The notes beneath the pieces are model-generated. The model was not told where the DNA came from. It saw only the letters and a list, made by a program, of their open reading frames with translations, and searched no databases. From Candidatus Portnoybacteria bacterium CG10_big_fil_rev_8_21_14_0_10_36_7 (GTDB lineage: Bacteria > Patescibacteriota > Minisyncoccia > Portnoybacterales > PFDW01): a stretch of 10,696 bases of DNA. This document shows positions 5,078-10,696 of this stretch, piece after piece. The stretch spans positions 4,375-15,070 of the forward strand of contig PFDW01000060.1 of the NCBI GenBank assembly GCA_002793835.1, in the 5' to 3' direction. The position numbers were made by a program, and so were the translations under genes. The first letter of the stretch is position 1. Every line of letters begins with the position of its first letter.

Positions 5078-6271
5078 CTAGTCACTTGATTTTAGCAATA
5101 GCTTTATAAATTCTGTCCTATTTTGATTATTCTTGTCATCAATAAAAATTAAGAATACTTCTTTGTTGCTTCTACCTATTTCATCTTCAGCTTTGATGTA
5201 TAATCTATAGATACATGGACTGAAATCTTTAATCTTTTTTTTGACAATACAAGAAAATCGATCTTTATTATTAACACATGATTGCTCACTTAATACTTTG
5301 CTTGCTCCACTTATTTCTGAATCAAAATAATCTGTCTGTATTTCAAGCTTGCTTAATAAAATATGATCAGATTTTGCCTTACCAGTAAGCTCGATAATAT
5401 CATCTTTTGAATAAATTGTTTTGTTGTCCATAACTGTTACGTCGATAGAACCAATAGTAAAATACACTCTAACCTCAACACTTTCAGTACGAATTTCATT
5501 TCCTTCTGTACCATAAATAATGGCGTAATAATTTCTAATACTATCAAATTCACCAACTTCAGAACTAAAATCACAAGATTTCTGATCTTTTCCAGCGCAA
5601 AGGAAAGTTTCTACTAAAATATCATCATCCAAAGGTTCCATCATATAAATTTCCATCTTAGAAATACCTTTATCATCTTTCCCTTCTACTGAAAGTCTAG
5701 GCATTATACATCCTTTCCCATAACTGCCAAGATGAGCTTTCGTACAATCCATAAGCTCCTTATCAACTGAAATAGTACCTGTTGGTGGCTTATCTGAAGA
5801 TTCAGCTCCCAACAGAACTGTCGACGAACAAACTGTTTGATAACCATCTGCCTCAACACAAGACCTTAATTGATAGACACCTGTACTCTCGAGCCAATAA
5901 GAAGTGTCCATTGTGCAACTGTATGATTTATTAGAGCATTCTACGCTTGACCTTAGTTGATTTTGCCAATTGTTATCTTTCGAGGGGTTGGCTGGGCCCA
6001 TTTTCCTCCATTGCAAAAAAAGATTCGCAAATTTTGGAAATGTTGTCTTTTTAATACCTGAAATCGAATATTTAACAGCTGAACGATCGCAAACGCTAAA
6101 TGGCCCCACTGACTTACACTTAACCGTAACAGAATCTACGGACAAAGTTGGCTTTGGTAACTTATTAGAAGCGGCTCGCAAGAGAAATGGAGTCATTAAA
6201 AATATTGCCCCCGCCAATAGCAGAACACCAAAACAAACAACAATAATTTGTAGTTTGTTTAATCGCTTTAT
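5078..6271 (-). CDS. A2, N-terminal portion: Ig-like surface protein (ends at in-frame TAG)
   Basis: The frame is open from 6304 leftwards. The first usual start codon is a TTG at 6217, but it cuts through the membrane segment. The residues before it read KRLNKLQIIVVCFGVLLLAG, a typical N-terminus if the preceding ATA (6271-6269) is the start. GGAG at 6285-6282 lies ten bases upstream of it. With that start there are 397 residues: membrane segment about 8-30, then three or so Ig-like domains. Each domain carries a Cys pair just before a G-x-Y or equivalent strand: VECSNKSYSCTMD...GVYQLRSCV, FLCAGKDQKSC...RNYYAII, and QSCVNNKDRFSC...CIYRLYI. It is 20 bases downstream of B1, in the same operon. 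It stops at a TAG where A1 continues into its helical C-terminal domain. Confidence 0.75.
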   Translation of the reverse strand: MKRLNKLQIIVVCFGVLLLAGAIFLMTPFLLRAASNKLPKPTLSVDSVTVKCKSVGPFSVCDRSAVKYSISGIKKTTFPKFANLFLQWRKMGPANPSKDNNWQNQLRSSVECSNKSYSCTMDTSYWLESTGVYQLRSCVEADGYQTVCSSTVLLGAESSDKPPTGTISVDKELMDCTKAHLGSYGKGCIMPRLSVEGKDDKGISKMEIYMMEPLDDDILVETFLCAGKDQKSCDFSSEVGEFDSIRNYYAIIYGTEGNEIRTESVEVRVYFTIGSIDVTVMDNKTIYSKDDIIELTGKAKSDHILLSKLEIQTDYFDSEISGASKVLSEQSCVNNKDRFSCIVKKKIKDFSPCIYRLYIKAEDEIGRSNKEVFLIFIDDKNNQNRTEFIKLLLKSSD

Positions 6272-6281
6272 ATTATCTAAG

Positions 6282-6285
6282 CTCC
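6282..6285 (-). promoter_or_regulatory. Possible Shine-Dalgarno before the ATA start of A2
   Basis: GGAG on the minus strand lies in the 20-base gap after the B1 stop, ten bases before the ATA at 6271. It supports translation starting near 6271 rather than at the TTG at 6217. Confidence 0.35.
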
Positions 6286-6291
6286 GATAAA

Positions 6292-7248
6292 TTATTTCAC
6301 AATACTAAAGTTCTCTCCACTGGCACCTTCACAGCCGTAATCAAAGCTTTGACCTAGACCACAACCAATTTTTACGAAATAGCTGTTGCCTTCCGTTAAT
6401 GTGTCGGGCACTATCCATGATTCATTACCGTCGTTAGCTAGGTTGATACCAATGATTTCTACCATTTCATCGACACTCACGCCTCCAATATTTACTTCTC
6501 TATAGAGCATTAATGATATCGGGGTGGAGGCAGGATATTTAGAGCTTTTCCATGTGATTTCAAGTGGTGAGCCTATTTTTACCTTACTGCCTGCTTTTGG
6601 CTTGTTAACCTTAAGGGTGGATATTTTATCTTTACCAATGACTATTACCTTAGGGTAGTTTACTTTACTGTTAATTTTTAATTTATCAGCTTTTTTCTGA
6701 TTCTTTTCTTTTTCTAAAGTACCGGAGACTGTATTTAATTTAATTACTCCCGAAGGAATATTATTCTTTATATCTCCCTTAATACGCAGTGATACTGCTT
6801 TGTTATTTTTTAAGTTTAAATTCAACTTATTGAATACTAGATTACCACTTTTGATTTTACCTGTTGATATTAATTTCTTCGTTCTGCCAGACGCGTTATC
6901 AGTTATTTTATATAGTGACCAATTACTAACATTATCCAAAAGATTCTTGCCTAATTTTGCTTTGAACTCTAATGAGTCTAGTGTGGTGGCTTTAGAAGCC
7001 GTGACTGCTGTTTCTAGGAATAGCGCTCCATTCTGGCCAGCCGAGACCTCACGGTTAAAATTAGCGCTCAATGAAGGATTGTCCTCCATTTCTTCAAAGT
7101 AAGCTGTTACTGCATTCTTATCTGCTTTTTCCCTAGCTGAGTCTGAGCTATAGACGCCTATTGCCAAAGCACTGATTGAGCCAATGATTAGAAACGCACC
7201 AATGGCAACTGTTGTATTTGTTTTTAGATTTATTTTTTTTAATTCCAT
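6292..7248 (-). CDS. B1: membrane-anchored surface protein with beta-sandwich and Kre9-like Ig domains
   Basis: This is a 318-residue protein from the ATG at 7248. Residues 1-13 are basic, and 14-32 (VAIGAFLIIGSISALAIGV) form an uncleaved anchor or signal peptide. Residues about 58-165 have the pattern of a beta-sandwich common in Patescibacteria surface proteins: ANFNREVSAGQNGALFLETA, TTLDSLEFKA, NVSNWSLYK, then LVFNKLNLNL ... SLRIKGDI. A Lys-rich linker (178-200) follows. Residues about 212-317 resemble the Kre9/Knh1 (Ser-Thr-rich GPI-anchored) Ig family: NKPKAGSKVKIGSPLEITWK ... ESWIVPDTLTEGNSYFVKIGC, with Cys 296 and 306 as a likely disulphide. It starts ten bases after A1 without a Shine-Dalgarno, so it is probably coupled to A1. 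The function is unknown; display on the cell envelope is inferred. Confidence 0.85.
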   Translation of the reverse strand: MELKKINLKTNTTVAIGAFLIIGSISALAIGVYSSDSAREKADKNAVTAYFEEMEDNPSLSANFNREVSAGQNGALFLETAVTASKATTLDSLEFKAKLGKNLLDNVSNWSLYKITDNASGRTKKLISTGKIKSGNLVFNKLNLNLKNNKAVSLRIKGDIKNNIPSGVIKLNTVSGTLEKEKNQKKADKLKINSKVNYPKVIVIGKDKISTLKVNKPKAGSKVKIGSPLEITWKSSKYPASTPISLMLYREVNIGGVSVDEMVEIIGINLANDGNESWIVPDTLTEGNSYFVKIGCGLGQSFDYGCEGASGENFSIVK

Positions 7249-7258
7249 GATGTTTTGG

Positions 7259-9580
7259 TTAGTTACTAAATGAAGCTCCGAATAGTTTTCCTATATCAAT
7301 AACTTCTGGCACAGCAAATTGTCCGCTAGAAAACATATCTGACCCAAATGCAACATTAGATTCATAAAATTCTTTCAACTTTTCACTATCAACAGCAGGC
7401 ATACTTGTTCGTTTTGAACTTTTTTGTTTACTTGCATCCGGGTCAAGAGATATTGTGTCAATGTAGCGTCTCTTTAATGTAAATATCCAAGCTCTATCCA
7501 TATCCGAATATGGACTATCCTTCCCATACCAATTATCCGGTGTTTTAAAAACTGGTTCCCCTTGCCCATTATCCGTCAACACACCAAGTGCTCTCAACTT
7601 ATAGTCAGAGGCTATTTGCCGACTGTTTGTTGCATCATGATAAACAGATAAAAACTCCATACTTAATAGATTAGACTCAAACTCTATATTATCCAAATCA
7701 ACAGAAGGGCCAACAACTTTTGCCTTTTTATATTTATCTAGCGCAACAACAAAATATTCTTTCGCTTTCTCCAGATATTTAGGTGATTTTTCTAAATACT
7801 CTGCTGCTTTATCACTCGTAAGGCTAGTGATAAGGATCAATGTATTCCAAGATAATGATTTGACTTTGCCGACCACCCCTCCATTTTTTGTTTTCTTCAC
7901 AACCTCTGTCGCTGGGTCCATCCCTTTATCAATAGTTATCTCACCAATGTTCGCGGCTTCTAACTGAGGGATAACCACATGGACAAATTGATTCAGAAAA
8001 TCTTTGAAAATCAAATTATTAATAACTGCTTTATTTGCCACAAGATAATATTTGAATAGAGTTTCTGGGTCATAAGTCCCCTTAGGATCATTTAAAACAG
8101 TAACAACATACGCTTTGTTGCTATCATTCCCCTCTTTATTCAATAACGGGTCAGACTTGAACATAGCCATTAGTGTATTTTTTTCTATTATATTCTTTCC
8201 TAAAACAATCATTTGATCCCGAGCCACCCCATACTCAAACATTTTATAGATTAATAGATTCCGCATATCGGGATTGATTTGTAAAAAATTCATAATAACC
8301 ACTAAGGCGTCTTCATTAACAAAATTAAAAACTAATTCGTTTTTTTGTTGACCGTTATCTTCAAAAGTAATCCTTAAATTATAAATTCCATACTTGTCTT
8401 TTTTCTCACCGATTGACTTAAATTTACCGCTCCATACAACAACACAGGTTTTTTTATTGTTACACTCACTTGTTGATGACGCTCTTTTAAGCCAGTCTGC
8501 CTTCATCCAATTGTTTGAATTGTTATGTGCATACTCTATTTCGAAATTATCGGAAATTCCACCATCATCTGAAAATTCAATTGTTATTGTTAAGGTATCC
8601 CCATCACTAAGTACAGCACCACTCGGCTCTAACAATGCAGACTTAACCATTGGCTTCTCACCAAGATAAACCGCATTGACTGAAATTGTTTTACCACATT
8701 TTTTTGGGAAAGTTTCCCCCATTATGCAACTATGGAAGTAATAAGACCCAGGAGCTGGCAACTCAAAACTAGCGATATCAAATACGCAATTTGATTTTTT
8801 GCACTCTACGACACCTCTTCCAAAACTAACGTCCTTCCAATTAGGATCAACCGTGGAATTAAATTCAATAAATAAATTAACTTCCGTTTTAGTGTCATCT
8901 CCAATAGTCACGCCGTCTGCTCCAGTTCTTTCCGCGTAAAGATCAACAGAACCACAAATTATAGATCCATTTGATAATTTATCACAGGAAACTTTTACAT
9001 CAGCCTCTCCACCATTTACTTCCAATATTGAGTAGGCTGGTTTTTCTACTTTTATTTCTAGCTTCTTAGATGTTTGTAATACTTTTGGTATGTCTTTTTT
9101 GTTCTTTGCTTGCGGGTTTATTATCTTACCCGTATCCAACGCGTAAGCAACTATTTCATAGGTGTCATACTCCGCTGATGACCTTGGGGATGAAAAATCT
9201 AATTTATTCCATACTGCATAGATTGTTTGCTTAGTTTTTGTATTAAAATAACTAACCTTATCAACACTATCATTTCTAGCGCCATTTAAAGTTAGATAGA
9301 CTGACTTATTATCAAAAGCACTTAAACTGACGGCAGTCACTTTAATTTTCGAAATGTCGTTAAAGGAACACAAGATAATACTGGTACCATCGTTAGAAAC
9401 GCTAATTGGTTTTTTGTTATCTTTTAAGACGGGATCTATGGAGATAGAATAAGATACCGCCGCCTTAGTCAAACTCGACTTTATAATAAACGCGCCACTT
9501 ATTAAGGCTACACTTATAAGCAAAATCCCAACAATCAAACCTTGGTGTAAACTTATGAACCCTTCTTTTTTATTTAGCAT
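7259..9580 (-). CDS. A1: large Ig-like surface protein with degenerate peptidase-like C-terminal domain
   Basis: This is a 773-residue protein from the ATG at 9580. Residues 1-7 (MLNKKEG) followed by FISLHQGLIVGILLISVALI resemble a prepilin-type N-terminus, with possible cleavage after G7 but without the usual Glu at +5; otherwise it is a simple membrane anchor (13-33). Residues about 44-425 are Ig-like domains. Two have a Cys pair before a conserved aromatic strand: VVECKKSNCVFD ... GSYYFHSC (258-285) and SECNNKKTCVVVW ... YGIYNLRI (371-404). Residues about 430-773 are mostly helical and align with the A2 peptidase domain. At the HELVH position A1 has V612-A-L-D-K616, so both His and the Glu are absent, while the downstream E633/E635 (IEFESN) are kept. 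I infer a non-catalytic paralogue. It is first in the A1-B1-A2-B2 operon, behind its own promoter, with no Shine-Dalgarno. Confidence 0.85.
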   Translation of the reverse strand: MLNKKEGFISLHQGLIVGILLISVALISGAFIIKSSLTKAAVSYSISIDPVLKDNKKPISVSNDGTSIILCSFNDISKIKVTAVSLSAFDNKSVYLTLNGARNDSVDKVSYFNTKTKQTIYAVWNKLDFSSPRSSAEYDTYEIVAYALDTGKIINPQAKNKKDIPKVLQTSKKLEIKVEKPAYSILEVNGGEADVKVSCDKLSNGSIICGSVDLYAERTGADGVTIGDDTKTEVNLFIEFNSTVDPNWKDVSFGRGVVECKKSNCVFDIASFELPAPGSYYFHSCIMGETFPKKCGKTISVNAVYLGEKPMVKSALLEPSGAVLSDGDTLTITIEFSDDGGISDNFEIEYAHNNSNNWMKADWLKRASSTSECNNKKTCVVVWSGKFKSIGEKKDKYGIYNLRITFEDNGQQKNELVFNFVNEDALVVIMNFLQINPDMRNLLIYKMFEYGVARDQMIVLGKNIIEKNTLMAMFKSDPLLNKEGNDSNKAYVVTVLNDPKGTYDPETLFKYYLVANKAVINNLIFKDFLNQFVHVVIPQLEAANIGEITIDKGMDPATEVVKKTKNGGVVGKVKSLSWNTLILITSLTSDKAAEYLEKSPKYLEKAKEYFVVALDKYKKAKVVGPSVDLDNIEFESNLLSMEFLSVYHDATNSRQIASDYKLRALGVLTDNGQGEPVFKTPDNWYGKDSPYSDMDRAWIFTLKRRYIDTISLDPDASKQKSSKRTSMPAVDSEKLKEFYESNVAFGSDMFSSGQFAVPEVIDIGKLFGASFSN

Positions 9581-9609
9581 AAACTTTTAGAATTTATTTA
9601 TATGTTTTA

Positions 9610-9618
9610 ATTATAGCA
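9610..9618 (-). promoter_or_regulatory. Extended -10 promoter of the A1-B1-A2-B2 operon
   Basis: On the minus strand TGCTATAAT joins a TG extension to a perfect -10 box (TATAAT, 9615-9610). Transcription would start near 9603, leaving about 23 bases before the A1 ATG. No good -35 box is seen at 17 bases; TGGATA is present at 19. Extended -10 promoters can work without one. Confidence 0.6.
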
Positions 9619-9621
9619 CAA

Positions 9622-9656
9622 AAAAATAAAAAGTTATCCACGGATATTTTTTATTT
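9622..9656 (-). terminator. Possible weak terminator after gene C
   Basis: Downstream of the gene C stop, the minus strand has TATCC-GT-GGATA (9646-9635) flanked by an A-run on the left and long T-runs on the right, so the stem can extend through A-T pairs with a small bulge. The stem is mainly A/T and the T-run is interrupted once, so read-through into A1 is possible. Confidence 0.35.
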
Positions 9657-10696
9657 TATTAAATAATTTTTAAGGTTAACTCTAGCGGATAGGTTACTAC
9701 TGTATTTATCAAGTGCGCCTAACCAATTGTTATATCTATTACCGCGAATTGAGGAGTAAAACATGGCGTCTCGTGCTTCGGATAGAGTTAAGTCTCTGTC
9801 AGTGGCTTTACTAATATCGCTAATGGCTTTGTTAGAGGTGGTATCGGTTTTAATTATCTTGATGTTATTTATATCTATAACTTTATTGGTGCTGTTTTTA
9901 ATAGTTGTGATGTAATTGTAGACACCTGTTTTGGTTAGTTTATCAAATAATATATCTATGTTACAAATAAGCTCTCCCGGAGCACATTTGAAAGTGCTGG
10001 TTACTTTTTTAACCTTGCGAGCGTTACCTTCTGATATTATGGTTGCGATGGGATTGGTTTTGCTGTTGGTTATCTCGAGAGTTTGACCACTATTTAAAGT
10101 TATGGCTGATACGAAGTCTTTCCATGCTGTTACTTCGCCTTTAGAGATTAAAGCTTGGCTTGCGCCGGATGGGACAACATTGACAGGATCAATATAATAA
10201 ACTTTACGATTATCTGTTTTTTTACCATTAATATTACTTGCCGTTATTTCAAAAGTTGTTCCCCCATCGCCAAACTCTGAAAAGTCAAGAATTCCCGCAT
10301 GTTCTTTGGATAGTTCTACTGCAGATCCATCTGGGTTTATGCGCCTTAAAGTACAACCGTTAATATCAGCGTCTTCGCACTCCCATTCTATTGTTATATA
10401 TTCACTTGAAGACGTAACTTCTGTCCAAGTTTTATCAACCGTCGCGCCATTTTGTATAATCTCAATAATCGCTGATGGAAACCCTTGGATTGTTACATCG
10501 CCAAAATCATTTACAAAGCTCCCATCAAGCCCCAAACAAGAGATTGAATAACTAGTCGGCTTTTTAACCGTTAAGCCAGTTTTCGTTTTATTGATTGCAT
10601 AGTCAGGTTCGGAATTATACGACTGGATTAATTTTGAGTCATTATCAGTTTTTGAATATATATCACAAGTTCTTACATTATTTGCCTCAAATTCAA
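9651..10696 (-). CDS. C: 3' part of a large Ig-like surface protein (N-terminus outside window)
   Basis: The frame is open from the right edge, giving 347 residues to the TAA. The TTG at 10535 is only an internal codon, since the frame continues upstream (ending in KKPTSYSISC before it). The visible part is Ig-like. Two stretches show the same Cys-pair signature as the A proteins: IEWECEDADINGCTLRR ... and STFKCAPGELICNIDILF followed by TGVYNYITTI. The last 60 residues (from NKAISDISKATDRDLTLSEA) are a short helical tail rather than the long peptidase-like domain of A1/A2. It is related in domain type to the A proteins but is not a third copy of the cassette as far as can be seen. It lies upstream of the A1 promoter in the same direction. 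Function unknown; an envelope location is inferred from the cysteines and neighbours. Confidence 0.75.
   Translation of the reverse strand, partial: EFEANNVRTCDIYSKTDNDSKLIQSYNSEPDYAINKTKTGLTVKKPTSYSISCLGLDGSFVNDFGDVTIQGFPSAIIEIIQNGATVDKTWTEVTSSSEYITIEWECEDADINGCTLRRINPDGSAVELSKEHAGILDFSEFGDGGTTFEITASNINGKKTDNRKVYYIDPVNVVPSGASQALISKGEVTAWKDFVSAITLNSGQTLEITNSKTNPIATIISEGNARKVKKVTSTFKCAPGELICNIDILFDKLTKTGVYNYITTIKNSTNKVIDINNIKIIKTDTTSNKAISDISKATDRDLTLSEARDAMFYSSIRGNRYNNWLGALDKYSSNLSARVNLKNYLIK

Larger units (their letters stand above)
4265..6271 (-). pseudogene. A2: large surface protein gene with non-standard start and one in-frame TAG
   Basis: The N-terminal (5078-6271) and C-terminal (4265-5023) portions lie in one frame, separated by a TAG and 18 open codons. 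Read through, the protein has 667 residues: membrane segment, Cys-paired Ig-like domains, then a helical domain with HELVH at codons 526-530. The order and spacing parallel A1 (773 residues). A1 residues around 438-462 (PDMR ... EYGVARDQMIVLGKN) match A2 across the TAG (SSD, stop, ERFID ... AYNVPYTDLIEVVNN). The first in-frame ATG/GTG/TTG is a TTG at 6217 inside the membrane segment, so the natural start appears lost or is the ATA at 6271. Confidence 0.65.

Noticed and set aside
3925..5080. A variant genetic code in which TAA and TAG are sense codons
   Set aside because: rpmE, prfA, rpsB, A1 and B1 end at TAA and the 2585 gene ends at TAG in the expected places, and an RF1 with intact PAT and GGQ motifs is encoded. 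Only the second cassette shows internal stops.
5970..8669. Plus-strand open frames within the surface-protein locus (for example 5970-6290, 6800-7102, 8394-8669)
   Set aside because: They lie wholly opposite well-supported minus-strand coding sequence, lack initiation signals and show no recognisable protein features.
9634..9642. TTATCCACG, one base from the DnaA-box consensus, near the A1 promoter
   Set aside because: Single copy, and it coincides with the arms of the A/T-rich hairpin after gene C. No cluster of boxes or dnaA/dnaN neighbours suggests an origin.
9651..10535. Gene C starting at the TTG at 10535
   Set aside because: The frame stays open to the right edge with plausible Ig-like sequence before the TTG, so the gene is partial rather than starting there.

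Overview
The window looks like a low-GC, compact genome of the Candidate Phyla Radiation (Patescibacteria), most likely Parcubacteria-like. This is inference from content, since no 16S or marker tree is available. The hints are a short single-core EF-Ts, a release factor 1 without its N-terminal domain, a small membrane-anchored conserved protein of a kind I associate with this group, and a long run of fast-evolving surface proteins built from Ig-like/beta-sandwich domains. Most genes lack a Shine-Dalgarno sequence, but a few have very good ones.

Left part (1-3178), translation genes. On the minus strand, rpsB (S2) and tsf (EF-Ts) form an operon, followed by the start of an unidentified membrane protein that runs off the left edge. 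On the plus strand, rpmE (L31) and prfA (RF1) form an operon, followed by a membrane-anchored conserved hypothetical with its own promoter, leader hairpin and a near-perfect Shine-Dalgarno. The rpsB and rpmE promoters are divergent. A perfect inverted repeat sits in the core of each one and upstream of both start sites, so these are operator candidates. A bidirectional terminator at 3153-3178 separates the two halves of the window.

Right part (3202-10696), all minus strand: a surface-protein locus. Reading leftwards, it holds the 3' part of a large Ig-like protein (C), a promoter, and then four closely spaced genes A1-B1-A2-B2. Comparison of the translations shows that A2-B2 is a diverged copy of A1-B1, so this is a tandem duplication of a two-gene cassette. 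A proteins have an N-terminal membrane segment, Cys-paired Ig-like domains and a C-terminal alpha-helical domain. B proteins have a membrane segment, a beta-sandwich domain common in these bacteria and a Kre9/Knh1-like Ig domain.

The second cassette is damaged or recoded. A2 has no usable ATG/GTG/TTG at its apparent N-terminus (best candidate: an ATA) and carries an in-frame TAG. B2 carries an in-frame TAA. Homology to A1 and B1 continues across both stops without any frame change. A2 keeps a zinc-metallopeptidase signature (HELVH plus downstream Glu). The intact A1 aligns there but lacks the His/Glu residues, so A1 looks like a pseudo-peptidase. The cassette therefore pairs an intact, probably non-catalytic surface protein with an interrupted, potentially catalytic paralogue. 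No RNA genes, CRISPR arrays or insertion sequences were seen. There is no gene-free stretch longer than 300 bases.
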